NCBI GenBank assembly: GCA_014218235.1
Contig: CM024759.1
Span: forward strand, 11,300,712-11,364,711
Length of the DNA: 64,000 nucleotides
Reading direction: 5' to 3'
Source: Colocasia esculenta
Taxonomy: Eukaryota; Streptophyta; Magnoliopsida; Alismatales; Araceae
The position numbers were made by a program, and so were the translations under genes. Numbering within the stretch: position 1 is the first letter of the stretch; every line of letters begins with the position of its first letter. The notes beneath the pieces are model-generated. The model saw only the letters and a program-made list of their open reading frames with translations. It did not search any database and was not told the DNA's origin. Below, piece after piece: positions 20,007 through 31,666 of this stretch.

Positions 20007-22463
20007 TGTGGAAATGGATTTCAAAATAGATTAAAATCTCAGTTCTTTTATTCTTTTTATCATGTTTCTCATGTTTCTCATGGATGGATGCATATTGCGA
20101 ATCCAAGTCCCATCGAACGCTACATAAGCGATGGTGACGTGAGATGAATCGGCAATCGCATAGCGCGGGCGTGCCAATCACCGAAGTGACAAGAAGTGTT
20201 CTGCCTCTAAGGATCGAAGGACTTTAAGTCTATTGTGCGCACCATTTGACTTCGTCAAATGAAGGTGAGTGTCGGGTCCTGGACCAATATCTCGTTGTTG
20301 CCTAGGCGCAACGGCGTTAATTACTTCTTTCTAAGAGTGAAAACCCTTGATTAATCGCCAGAATTGAAAGCCCTGTGGCCTAAAGCGGAGACATCCGATG
20401 AAAGTGCGAGATGCAACTTAAATTTAAGCTGAAGTGTTAGTTAGCAAGATGTCTATTCGATGTTGTTAGATTTTTTTATTTGGTCAATTATTAGATTTTT
20501 TCGTCTATTTATTCATTTTCTTCTTTTATTATGAAATGGTTTCAATGCGCTCTTTTGTTCCATTTGAGACATGCAAAACATAGTTCTATTTGCCATTCGG
20601 CGCTGCTTGGTCATTAGGTGGCCAGTCGGCAGCGCAGGTACAGTTCATTTGATTCGGCAGATAGATCGATTCGGCAGCCAGACCCATTCGGAAGGGTGGA
20701 ACTGAATCAACAGGATGTGACCGAAATGGCAGCCCGGGCTGAAACACTATTATATCAATTAACCCTTGAAGATCTTTTAAAGTCTCTTGCCGATTTGACC
20801 CTTACGTGGAAAATTCGGCAGCATCTCCCCTTATCTTGGTTGATGGGGGGGAGAGCGCGGTACACATCCACCATAATGGAGATGACACCAAAAGATAGGG
20901 TATGCCGAATGACGACTTAACCCCAATGGCACACGACGCCGATCCCCGAGGCATCCCTACGAGGAGACCGGGTGATGCCGTGACCATGCAAGTATCCGAG
21001 CGGCGAAAGGAGGATGTGTGAACCCATGTATCCAGACATAGACATCACATTGTCTAACCCGAGATTTACATGGGTCTCTTATCGATCTATTATCCCCTTT
21101 CTTGGCTGAAACCACATGGAGCATGGCCTTTCTCATGTGGTTCGGCCATGGGCATGCTGCTGCTTGCTGATTCGGCGAGCTATTTCCCAGGCTGGCCGAA
21201 TCAGCAGGACTGTCTCCAGACCAGCTGAATCTACAGCAGGCACCTTACCTCTGTGGGTAGTGAACCAGCAATGTTTAAACTGGGCAAACCCATGGAGGTG
21301 GAGCGATATTGGGCTGGGGACAGAGGATTAATGGGTTGGAAATGGGCATAATGGGCTTTTAAACTTGGATGCTAAGCTTTGGGCATGAGCATTGACTGCT
21401 CAACCCACTTGTTAGCAAAGGGGAATATACCCAAAATCGAAATGCTTATGAAAACTTCTGTCCAAATAGTGATAAGAACATACATTGCAAGATCGAGACA
21501 GTGAAAAGCATCTCTTGGGAGGGGCAAAACGGTTGGGGAAACATGCCTTAAAAGAGTATTTGCGCAAGGCCCAGTGGACTTTAACCATGGAGGGGATGCA
21601 AAGGATGCATGGGATAGAGGGGAGCTCCACAACTACCATGCCTCATTTATTGAGGTATGGGGGTCCATGGGGGTTTTGTACATGATGTTTGGGGGAGAGA
21701 ACCACCCCTCCACAAGGAGGGGCTCTCTCTCCCGTGACCCCCCTATCCCATTCAAAATAAAAAAGACTTAAACCAAACATGCAAAGGTACATGATGGAAG
21801 AGAGGGAGGCATTAAATGCAAAAAGAACAAAAAGGAACATTCACATCAAGAGGAAGAAGAAGAACACATGGATATTCTCTTAAAAAAAGGGAGAGTACAA
21901 AGAAAACTTTAAGGAAAAGCAGGAGGGGGAGCTTCCATCGCCACCTACCCTCTCTTCTCTCCTTCCCTTTCACTCCAAGTGACAAGACAACACAAGGGGA
22001 GAGAGTGGCTCTCTTCTCTCTCTTTCCTTTTTTCTCTTTCTCTCTTGCTCCTTTTTCCTTCTCTTCTTGCCTTGTTGGAGCCCAAGCTTCACGGGATGGA
22101 GAGGAGAACCAGCAGCAGCAGCCCCTTGCGTGGAGAAGAAGATGGCCTCTCCTCTTCTTTTTTCCTTTTTTTTTTTGTACGCAAGCCCCTCTTGGCCTCT
22201 CCAAGAGGCTTCTAGAAACCCCCCCCCCCAAAAGGCCCCTCTAGCCTCCCTGTGCAACCCCCACCTTTTTGTCATTTTTGGGATGCCTTTTTAGTGGTAG
22301 TGGGGGGGTGTAGCATTTGCTTAAGCTCACCCCCCTTTGGATAGTGGGCTTTTGGGCCTTTTTAGGTGGGTCATTTGAGTGGGGTTCTCTTTGTTTTGAA
22401 GGGTATTTTTTAGTGGTTGGGCCAGCCATGCAAAGGGCCCATTGGAATTTTGGGGTGCCCACA
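20007..22463 (-). repeat. 3' LTR of Tat/Ogre-like element
   Basis: Read on +, it starts TGTGGAAATGG and ends GTGCCCACA. It aligns with 45805-48215 throughout. It holds ATTCGGCA words (20595-20700, 21170-21230) and CT/GA-rich stretches that create chance ORFs (21812-22275). It lacks the 81-bp triplication of the other copy but carries extra small insertions. Confidence 0.92.
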
Positions 22464-22477
22464 AATGCCCCCCAACC
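22464..22477 (-). other. Polypurine tract of Tat/Ogre-like element
   Basis: On the minus strand GGTTGGGGGGCATT directly precedes the LTR start TGTGGGCA. The GGGGCATT-TGT form matches that of the Gag-only element. Confidence 0.8.
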
Positions 22478-24228
22478 ATGGGTGGTGCGAGAGGACACAC
22501 GAAGCGACATCCGCGGGTACACTTTGGCCTCTTGACTTGTTTCATCAACACAGGCGATCTTCGACTTATTGCTATGCCAATGGTCCGATGATCTGTTTGT
22601 GATTTCTCTTTTCTTTGGTTCTATTTGGTGGTATTATCTACGGGTGACAGACACATGTCACTCTCTGTGGGCAGTTGGGGCTTTTCCATTTTTCCCTTTG
22701 TTGTTTCTTTGTTTGGAATATGGTGATTCAACAGGGCTTGCGCGATTCGGTGGGGCCTGCGAATCGGCTGGGGGTCTACTGGCCGGCGGAGGGCAGCGAT
22801 TCTGCAGCTGCGCCCCTCGATTTGGCGGGGGTGTAGGTTCGACGGTGTGCGCGTCGATTCGGCGAGGCCCGTGAGTCTGTAAAGCTCGTGAACCGACGCA
22901 TGCCGTGGACCGGCGTGGACCGTGGGCTAGTTGGGCTTCACGCAAATCGGAGGGTCACGCATTTTGGGCGGACCTGCTGAACCGGCAAGTTCGATTCTTC
23001 TTCCCCCCTTTTTCCCTCAAAAGGCGCGCCATGCCTATTCTTATTCCTCTTCCTCTTCTCTCTCTTCTCGATTTCTTAGGGCGCAAAACTCCCCTCTTCC
23101 CCATTCGCCTGCCAGTTGCCTTCTTCGGCTGAGGAGGGCACGCGACGACGGTGAAGGCGTGTGCAGTGGTCGACGGCGGCGCGACAGTGTGAAGCGCAAC
23201 GGCGTGAGGCGAACTCGTCGGCAGAGGGGCGCGACTGCCGTGGCCCGAGTGGGGTGTGGAGGTAGGTGGTGCACAGACTACGACGGGTGGCTGCGGTTGC
23301 AGCAGCGACCGGCAAGGACCACAACGCTGATAGGGGCGACGACAGCAGCGGCGTGAAGGCGTCACACTGACCGTGAGAAGCGCAACGGCGGGCGGCTTCC
23401 AAAGTGGGCCCGTGATGGTGTTAGGGTTCTCGGAAGTGACGGAGGAGCTGTTCTCCAGCTGGGACGGCGAGCGGTAGCATTGGGGGCATTGGAGGCATGT
23501 GCGGCGGCTGCTTAGTGGTAGGGCGCCAGCAGTGCCATCGGTCGATTTGTGGGTTTTTTTTTTCTATTTTTCTTTTCTCTCTTTTTTTTATGTATCTCTT
23601 TGTAGCGCCGGCGATGGGCTTGGTGGCGCCGGGTGTTGTTCTGGCAGTGAGCCAGGAAGAGGGTTGTCGGAGAGGCAGCGTTGTAGGGTTTTCGTGCCCT
23701 TTCCCTCCCCCCATTTTGTTCCTTTATCATGGGTGAACAGGGTCCAAGGGGGACCAGGGTGATGTATCTTTTGAGGCCATGGAGCCCTTCTTGTACAGGG
23801 GATGCCTGTGTGTGTGTGTGGGGCTCGGTGGGATCACAATGGGGAAGAACCAGTAGATCCCAGCGCCGTTAGGGGATTGTGAGGAAATCTCCCCAGTCCG
23901 AGGTTTCATTTTTTTGCTTTGTCCTGTTTCCCTTTTGTTGGTGGGACCCACTTCGAATTGGCGGGGCTTCCACTGGTCCGATACTCCCAACGCGCCGCAA
24001 TTACACATGGCCGATCTTTTTTATTGCAGCTAGGCATTAGGTCGCTCACATCCCTTGTAGGCTGGTCCTCGAGATAACGACGGTTCCCGGAGAGCCATTT
24101 GACATGCTTGTATGTCCTTGTTTGGGGCCGTTTCGCCTTAGTGCGTGGACGAGCACTCGTTGAACCCCCACTTGAGCTTGTTCTTGTGAGCACTGATAGC
24201 TTACTCTTGCGATGTAGGCCTTTCGTGC
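22478..24228. other. GC-rich 3' region of Tat/Ogre element, possible leader of antisense gene
   Basis: No minus-strand coding motif is visible. On + there is GATTCGGC-like wording (22740-22870), a CT-rich stretch (23036-23075) followed by a GC-rich block (23120-23390), and TTTTATTGCAG (about 24020) and TTGTGCAG (about 24256), which look like splice acceptors. This would suit an intron-containing antisense transcript leading into the ORF at 24229, but it is inference. ORFs of 70-140 codons on both strands here look like GC-driven chance ORFs. Confidence 0.4.
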
Positions 24229-25084
24229 ATGGGTGACTCACAATGTCTTTTCGGTCTTGTGCAGGGATCTGAGTGTGACCGAGATACCTTTGCCCCCGAG
24301 TCTTCGTCGACAGCTGGCGTCGATCTCATAACTGTTGAGAGAACAATATCGAACCCTCCATCAATTAGCAACGTGCCAAGTATCACTGAGGAACCCGCAC
24401 CTGAAGTTGAAGAGAATCTCCCTCATGTCTCTTCTGGTGACTCCCTCGAATTTCCTCCTCAGGCGCCAGCTACTCAACTTGTGCCTGCCCCTGCTGATGA
24501 AGAGGTGGCTATTCTTAAAGCAGAGACAACTTCTGCCGCCACGGGTGGAGCTCTTGATATCTCTTTGGCCAACACTAGCCTCTCTTCAGTCGAGCTGCCC
24601 TCCTGTTGTAAGGAAGTGGACACGGGTTTATGGGCGGATGTGGACGCTCTAGTAAATTTCCAAGTGCCGCTCTCTGCTTCTTCCAGTGGCATTTTCCCGT
24701 CTGATATTATGGTCAAGCAACAACTATCTGCACTGCGTTTGATAGTGCAACAGTCTGACTATGAGGCGGTGCTGAAGCCTTTGCACAATGATCATGAACA
24801 CCTCCGATCTCTTATCAAAAGGGTATACTGAGGATTCCAAGATTTTGGAGGCCAAGATAGGCAGACTAAGGGCTGAGATAGATGCTGCAGAGGCCGAGCT
24901 ACAAGAACTGGCCAACTCCCGAGCTCAACAAGAACAAGTTGTTGTGCTTGACGAGAGTAGGGCTACTTTGGTGGAGAAGACGTTGCTGGAGGTTCGCTCC
25001 CAGAAGGAGAGCTTGAAGGAGAAAATGTCTTCCCCCTACGTGGGCATTTTGTCACTAGAGGAGCTATTTAGGGACCTGTCATGA
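24229..25084 (+). pseudogene. Antisense ORF within the Tat/Ogre element (coiled-coil protein, frameshifted)
   Basis: Two overlapping ORFs (24229-24831 and 24788-25084) read as one protein if a single frameshift near 24825 is allowed. The first part is acidic and Ser/Thr/Pro-rich (ISNVPSITEEPAPEVEENLP). It ends in SALRLIVQQSDYEAVLKPLHNDHEHL. The second part, with EAKIGRLRAEIDAAEAELQE and continuing to about residue 80, is heptad-like and should form a coiled coil. The ORF lies antisense to gag-pol, between integrase and 3' LTR. Other Tat elements carry antisense ORFs at this place (for example gene23 of Grande). The C-terminal style also recalls plant-mobile-domain proteins, but the defining domain is not visible. 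Function is unassigned. Confidence 0.6.
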
Positions 25085-25530
25085 CCTGCCTTGTGCTTCT
25101 TTTTTGTTGTTTTTTTTTTCCTGAGGCCTCGCCTCGATGATTATGTAGTTCCATTCTGCTATTAATGAAAGATGATTCATTTTGGACACAAGTGTCCCCT
25201 ATGTGTGCTTCATTATTGGGTATACATCATTTTTTTTATTTTTTTTTGTTTTTTTATTTTGGTTCACATTATCGGATTGAGTGCCTTTTCGGGTTTTCAC
25301 CCAACCTGACCCCCTATTGCTTTTGCCTACATGCCCTTTCGGGTTTTATTGTAGCGAGGTTCTCGATTTTGCCTATGACGCCCTTTGCGGGTTTTCACCA
25401 TGGCCGGGCTTTAATCTTTTTTGCCCTCACTCGGTGGGGTGGTCCAAGTGATTCTGACGAGGCATCTCTATTTTTAGCCTCTTTTCTTCTTCTTTTTTTT
25501 GAAGGGTCTTACATTGTCTGCTAGTTGTTT
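25085..25530. repeat. Direct-duplication arm, left of minisatellite
   Basis: 25255-25510 holds repeated CCCTTTCGGGTTTT-like phrases, ending near GACGAGGCATCTCTATTTTT. The same series, diverged, occurs at 26290-26535, on the other side of the minisatellite. Confidence 0.65.
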
Positions 25531-26230
25531 GGATGACGGGACCTTTTACCGTCTGTTGACCGTCAAGATGACGGGGCTTCTGTTGGGGTGACGGGATCCT
25601 TTATCGTCAGGAGAACAGGGTGATGGGACCTTTGCCATCGGGTGACTGTCGAGATGACGGGACCTTTACCGTCAGTTGACTGTCGGGGTGATGGGACCTT
25701 TGCCGTCGGGTGACTGTCGAGATGACGAGACCTTTGCCATCAGCTGACTGTCAGGGTGACGGGACCTTTGTCGTCGGGTGACTGTCGAGATGACGGGACC
25801 TTTACCGTCAATTGACTGTCGAGATGACGGGACCTTTGCCGTTGGGTGACTGTCGAGATGATGGGACCTTTGTCGTCAATTGACTATCGGGGTGACGAGA
25901 CCTTTGCCGCCGGGTGACTGTCGAGATGACGGGACCTTTGCCGTCAGTTGACTGTCGGGGTGATGGGACATTTGTCGTCTACTCACTGTTGGTATGACAG
26001 GGACTTCTGCTATCAAGATAGCGGCCTTCTGTTGTCTGTTCACCGTCAGGGCAACGGGCATCTATTGACTATTCACCGTCAGGATGACGGGCTTCTGTTG
26101 ACTATTCACCGCCAGGATGACGGGCTTTTGTTGACTATTCACTGTCAGGATGACGGGCTTCTGTTGACTTGACTATTCACCATCAGGATGACGGGCTTCT
26201 TTTGACTATTCACTGCCGGAGTGATGGAAT
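25531..26230. repeat. 34-bp minisatellite in the Tat/Ogre 3' region
   Basis: The main array (about 25531-25980) has a 34-bp unit built on TGACTGTCGAGATGACGGG followed by ACCTTTACCGTCAGT. Two variants alternate over much of it (GAGATGACGGG and GGGGTGATGGG), giving a 68-bp higher-order unit. From about 25980 a related 33-bp variant with TATTCACCGTCAGG and GGGCTTCTG takes over. Each unit holds inverted GACGG/CCGTC halves. Tandem arrays in the 3' untranslated region are a known trait of Tat/Ogre elements. Confidence 0.85.
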
Positions 26231-27361
26231 CACCTGCTGGACTTTTGTGTCTGCTGGAATCTGACCTTTGTCTTCATCCTTTTTACTTCATTTTTTTTAT
26301 TTTCTCATTATCGAATTGGGCGCCCTTTCAGGTTTTCACCACATCCAACCCCCTCTTGTTTTTGCCTATACGCCCTTTTGGGTTTTCGTGTAGCAGGGTA
26401 CCCGATTTTGCCCATGGTGCCCTTTACGGGTTTTTACCATGATCGGGTTTTGGTCCTTTTTGCCCTTGTCCAATGGACAAGTCCGACGAGGCATCTCTAT
26501 TTTTTGTCCTTCTTTTTTTTCCTTTTTTTCGAAAGGGTGTGAGGACATTGGTGCAATTTGCTGACATCCTGATCAACGTCGGCCGCTTGAGCTTATTGAC
26601 GCTTCTCTATTTCGCAACCCAATTGCCGGTGTGGCCTCGTGTTGCGTTGGCGCGACCGCCGGTGGGACTTCATTGTTTGAATGACGTCGATCTCTTAGAC
26701 TTGTCGCCATCGTCAACTTTTATCGTGACTTTGGCATGTTGATAGTGGTGCCAGTCACCCAGACTTGTTGACACCAGCTGTATAGGTCCCTGCCCATGAA
26801 AGATGGTGAGAGTTAAGTCAATTAAATGACAACCATTCATGCATGCTAGGGCACAAAGTTCTCATTTAAGTCTCTTTATTTTATTATTATTATTATTATT
26901 TTGTCTTTAAGAAACACGAATTTCTCATTTTTTAAGAGATTTTTTTGATGTAGGGAGAGGTATGGAAAACTCGAACGATCTCCACATGTTTCATAGAGGA
27001 ATGATATGCCTACTAAAACAGGGGAACTCCTTTCATTGTTCTACCCTCGAAATTAGCAGATATCACAAAAATCTCATGAATTTTATTGGGACATTTGTCG
27101 CCTCAGAGCCATAGTCCGGCTAGCAGAATGGCTGCCTCTTCTTTCTTTTTTTGCCATGCTTTTGCATGCTTTTCTTTGCAATTTTTTTTTGCTCTTCGTC
27201 ATCGGTGACCAACGTCCTGGGGGTTTTAGAGTTTAGTGTTTTATCATTTTTTTGTTGTTTTGTTCTTTTTGTTGCTTTTATTATTTTTAGATGATGGGAG
27301 AGTCGAGTGTAGAGACTCCCTGTTGTTGCAAATGCAACAATTTCTTTTGTAGCCGAGCTCT
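26231..27361. other. Rest of the Tat/Ogre 3' region before integrase
   Basis: 26290-26535 is the second arm of the duplication described at 25085-25530. The remainder, to the end of integrase at 27362, is AT/T-rich (including an ATT microsatellite near 26885-26905) and shows no coding signal. Confidence 0.55.
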
Positions 27362-28766
27362 TCATTCGTCGAACAAGTCGATCGGGTCTGTTTCTTGTTC
27401 AGCCTCTTGTTGCTCATGTTGCCGGCTACTGAAGTTTGGATGACATGCATGATATAGCTTCAAATGTCTTCCATTGAGGGGTGGAAATTGTACTTCACCC
27501 CGATGGTTGACCAGGACGTAGGCACCGCCTTCATAGACTCTTTGCACCATGTACGGCCCAGTCCAATTCACATTCAGCTTCCCTTTTGGGTTGCCGGCCA
27601 TGACTTCTCTTTTCTTGACCATGACAAGGTCTCCTTTCTTGAATTCATGGCCCTTGACGAGCTTGTTGAAGGCACGTGCTATGCGGGCCTGATAGACCTA
27701 AATGTTCTGTTGAGCTCGCAATCTTTTTCCCTCCAGGTCGGAGAGCTCTTCGAGTCTTCTTTCAATATTGGTCTAGTTTTCAGGGGCTAGCCCATGCTGG
27801 ATGGCTACCCTGAGGGATGAAACCTCACGTTCTACTGGGACTACGGCTTCTGAACCACACACCAGGGAGAAAGGTGAGCAGCACGTTGGTGTCTTGTAGA
27901 TGGTCTGGTAGGCCCATAAGGCCTCATACATCCAGTCTTCCCAGTCTCTTTTGTTGGCACTGACTGTCTTGGTCAGCAGGGTGCACAACGTCTTATTAAA
28001 AGATTCTGCTAGACCATTGGCTTGCGGATTGTAGGGAGTGGAAGTTCTCCAGTCTATTCTGTATTTAGCAGCCATTTTGGAAACCTTCTAATTTTTGAAG
28101 TGTGTTCCATTGTCTGATATGATTCGTTCTGAACTTCTGAATCTGAGGATGATGTTTCGCTATATGAAGCGTGCCACCAACTCCCCTGTTACTTCTCTTA
28201 ATGCCACAGCTTTGGCCCACCTTAAGAAATAGTCGGTGATAGTCAGGATGTATTTACACCCCGATGAAGAAGGTGGTAGAGGGCCCACAACATCTGTGCC
28301 CCATTGTGCAAACGACCAACTTGGAATGGTCGAATGCAGGTGTATGGGAGGTCATCTTGTTATGACCGCATGCTCTTGACACTTTTGACATGTTTTGGCG
28401 AATTTGCCACAGTCTTCGAACATGGTCAGCCAATAATAGCCAAGCTTTTTGATTTATATTTTCATTTTTGGTCCGGCCTGGTGGGCGCCAGCAGTTCCGG
28501 CATGCACCTCTTTCATGACTCTCCAGGCCTCTTCAGGTGACAGACACCTCAGCAAGATCTTTTTCTTAGAGTCTGCCATAATTCTGAATAGAACTCTGGC
28601 TCTTAACTCATATGAGTCTTTTGTTCTGACCAGTTTGACCTTTTCTTCTCTTTGTTTTGGAAACTACTAGTGCTCGAACCATTGTAGCAAGGGTTCTCTC
28701 CAGTCTTCTTGCCTAATCTCTTCAGCCACAAACACTTCTTCCTGGTTGTTCTCTTCATTTTCGGAC
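27362..28766 (-). pseudogene. pol: Tat/Ogre integrase
   Basis: Minus-strand fragments give an HHCC-like stretch near 28500-28380. The DDE core has WGTDVVGPLPPSSSG near 28290, IISDNGTHFKN near 28110 and NPQANGLAESFNKTL near 28030-27985; the D, D and E positions are still readable. The C-terminal module at 27622-27362 includes GKLNVNWTGPYMVQRVYEGG and ends with LFDE. Integrase inserts the cDNA into chromosomes. There is no chromodomain after the GPY-like module, as expected for Tat. TAG stops near 28160 and 28090 (both fit CAG to TAG) and frameshifts between 28400 and 28700 and near 27770 disrupt it. Confidence 0.85.
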
Positions 28767-29250
28767 TCATCTAATCATGCTGGGGACTTGTCGTCGATTC
28801 ATGACGACGACTTCCAGCTTCTCATTTGGTGGTACTACCAAAGAACTAGCCAATTTTGCTATAGCATCTGCTTGTGCATTTCTACTTCTGCCGATGTGCT
28901 CTATTTCTATTCGATAGAATTTTGATAGTAGTCTCTTGACTTTTCGGTGATATGGCAGCAACTCTGGCTTTTTGATGTCAAACTCCCCTTGTACTTGTTT
29001 GACAATCAGCATTGAGTTGCCAAACACTTGCAGTACCCTGATATTCATGAAAAGGGCCACATGCATGCCGATAATCAGGGCCTCATATTCAGCCTCGTTG
29101 TTTGTACATGGCTTGTTAATTAAGTAGGAGGTGTGTGTGACCTCTCATTCAGGCGACTTCAAAACGATGTCTGCCCCTGCTCGGACTCTTGCGCTGCCAT
29201 ATGCAGTCGGTTCTATTCTTGATGCCCCATCGAAGCACAACTGCCAGGTG
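28767..29250 (-). pseudogene. pol: Second, archaeal-type RNase H (aRNH) of Tat/Ogre element
   Basis: The start is seen as LCFDGASRIEPTAYGSA near 29225, followed by NNEAEYEALIIGM, then VFGNSMLIVKQVQGEFD, and RSRNAQADAIAKLASS near 28850. This order of D, E, D, D positions is that of cellular/archaeal-type RNase H, additional to the usual gypsy RNase H upstream, and is a known mark of the Tat lineage. The third acidic position reads Asn (GNS rather than the usual GDS), which would damage catalysis and fits a G-to-A transition. A TAG near 29145 interrupts the domain. Confidence 0.8.
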
Positions 29251-31666
29251 GCCGTTTGCAACTGGTTCACTTCGAGGGTCTCATCTTCTGGTAGCTCTGT
29301 GATGAGCGGGGAATTTTTTGGCACAGGATGAGCCGCGAAGAAATCAGCTACTGTCTGCCCCTTGATTGCCTTTTGAGGGATGTATTTGATGTTGAACTCC
29401 ATTAGTATAATATCCCACTTGCCTATTCTTCCCCTCAATGCTAGTTGGGAGAGGATGTATTTGATGGGGTCGGCCCTGGAGATCAACCTAACCTCATGTG
29501 ACAGCATGTAGTGTCTCATTTTCTTGGCTACGAAACCAAGGCTAGGCAAACTCTTTCAATTGGAGAATACCTCTCTTCTGCACCCACTAACCTTCGACTG
29601 AGGTAGTAGAGAGCCTGTTCTTTCCCTTCCTCATTCTCCTATGCCAACATAGCTCCCAGAGAGTGTTCTGTAGTTGCTATGTATAAGATGAGAGGGCGGC
29701 CTTTTATCGGAGCACCCAGCACTGATGGAGTGTTCAAATATGTCTTCAGTTGATCCAGAAAGTTCTGACACTTCTGGTTCCATTGAAAATGGACATCTTT
29801 CCCCATTAACTTGTGAAAAGGGTGACATCACCCAGATAAATTTGAGACAAACCTACAGATGTAGGCCAGTCGCCCTTGTAGTGATCTGAGCTCAGTCAGG
29901 TTCTTTGGTGGCGGCAATTCTTGGATGGCTTTAATCTTAACAGGGTCGATTTCTATTCCTCAGTATCGGACGATGAAGCCTAGAAATTTGCCACTGGATA
30001 CCCCGAATGCACACTTCATTGGGTACATTTTTAGTTCATACCACCTCAGCCTTTCAAAGACGACTCTGAGGTCGGCTAGGTGGTCTTCTCTTTTTCTAGT
30101 TTTAACCACCATAGATGTAACACTCCACCTTTTTGTAGAGCAGCTCATCAAATATTTTTGTCATTGCTCTTTGGTAAGTTGCCCCAACATTTCTGAGACC
30201 AATGGGCATTCTCTTGTAGTGAAAGATCCCTTTGGGTGACCTACAGGCAGTGTGCACCCTGTCTTGTTCGGCTATCCAGATTTGGTTGTAGCCGGATGGT
30301 CCGTCCATGAACGATAAGGCCTCATATCCGGTGGTCCCATCTATCATCACTTCAGTGATTGGCATCGGAAAATCATCTTTTGGGCAAGCCCTATTCAGAT
30401 CTCGAAAATCTACGCAGATCCTGATCTGTCCATTCTTCTTTTTAACGGGGACAATGTTTGCTAGCCAAGTAGTATACTGGTTCTCTTCAACAAAGTCCAC
30501 GTCTATTAGTTTGTCCACTTCTGAGCACACCTTGTTAATCAATTCCGGTATCATCCTTCTAGGAGATTGCTTGACCGGTTCAACTTTTGGGTCAATTGCC
30601 AGTATGTGTTGTGCCACGTCAGGGCTGAGTCCTGGCATCTCTTTGTAGTTCCAGGCAAAACAATCCCAGAATTCTTTTAACAGCATGACATACTGCTGCT
30701 TCTCTTCTTCTGGGATGAGGGCACTTAAGAAAGTTGATCTGTAATCATCCTTCGTGCCAAGGTTTATTTCCACCAACTCATCGATTGTGGCTTGGCCGCC
30801 ATCTTCAAACTCTTCTGGTGCTGGCTGGAGGTCCACTAAGCCTTCTTCATCAGCTTCTGCTTCTAGCACCTCCATATATTCTTTTTGCTGTTGTTCAGTT
30901 AGCGTACTCTCTTGAGTCTCTTCTGTTTGCTGGGCCCCTTGGATTGAATTTGGCGATATGCCTATTGTCACCTCTTGGTCTCTTGCCTCTTCTGAGCTTA
31001 CTGAGACCAGCTGGGCAGTCTCGTCATTTCTATTTCTCTAGCTGCCGAGAGTACCTGGGTAGTAGGGAGCTCCACGGGAGTACATGTGAGAGAAACTCTT
31101 GCCCCCTGGGGATGCTCATCATTTGTGCTTGTGGTTGTTGCAGATGTGTCTCTTTCTTCAGTGTAGTCATCATAAACCACCCCTGATGGACTCTCTTCTG
31201 TTTGGTTGGCTATGTTGATCATGCCAACGGTATAGCTTTCTCCCAGTGACAAGCCGAATCCTGGGTGCTGAGTGATTTTTAAAAAATCCCTATGCATATT
31301 TGGAGGGTACCATAGTTTTCTGAACATCTCCCTCTGGCTGAGACGTTGATGGAGAGGGATTTGTTGTCTTTCAGCCAATCTAGTCACTGTGCTGGACATG
31401 TCGGAGAACCCTATAATTGGTACTAAGGGATCTCTAGTCTCTTCAGGGATTTTACAGTCATCATCCCTTCTCACTGGATGCTTCTCAACCACATAGAAGC
31501 CCGTGAAGCGGCCACCTGGGTGAGCTATCACCATGGTCTTCAACGCCCTTACTGTTTGACAGTCTATTACGGCGGTCGGCTTTATAAGGCCTTCTGGCAC
31601 TAGAATAAGTTTGGGCTCTTCATCTTTTATTTGAACAACTGAACTGTGGCAGAATGCCTCAGCCAA
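29251..31666 (-). pseudogene. pol: Tat/Ogre reverse transcriptase and RNase H
   Basis: From 31644 the frame continues the coding sequence interrupted by Tekay 3 (VQIKDEEPKLILVPEGL). The RT proper lies in 30971-30102, with FWDCFAWNYKEMPG, IVPVKKKNGQIRICVDFRDLN, FMDGPSGYNQI and FHYKRMPIGLRNVGATYQ. Just where the catalytic Y-x-D-D should be (30112-30118) the two Asp codons are missing, apparently through a five-base deletion that also shifts the frame. RT continues at 30109-29640 (GIEIDPVKIKAIQELP), and gypsy RNase H at about 29790-29400 (AMLA, YYLSRRLVGAEERY, KKMRHYMLSHEV). Another frameshift lies near 31010. This enzyme cannot be active. Confidence 0.88.
31640..31644. repeat. Left target-site duplication (TGAAC) of Tekay 3
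   Basis: Identical to TGAAC at 41033-41037. Removing one copy rejoins the Tat/Ogre reading frame. Confidence 0.92.

Noticed and set aside
21812..22275. Overlapping ORFs of about 100-142 codons on both strands (copies at 47552-48003)
   Set aside because: They lie inside both LTRs of the Tat/Ogre element in CT/GA-rich DNA, with open frames on both strands and no domain.
22900..23770. Possible host gene with CpG-rich first exon
   Set aside because: It lies between the LTRs of the Tat/Ogre element, the frames are short and GC-driven, and no protein family was recognised. It is kept only as a possible leader of the antisense ORF.
25531..26230. CRISPR-like look of regular 34-bp repeats
   Set aside because: Units are contiguous and all variable parts are diverged copies of each other; there are no unique spacers, and the context is a plant retrotransposon.
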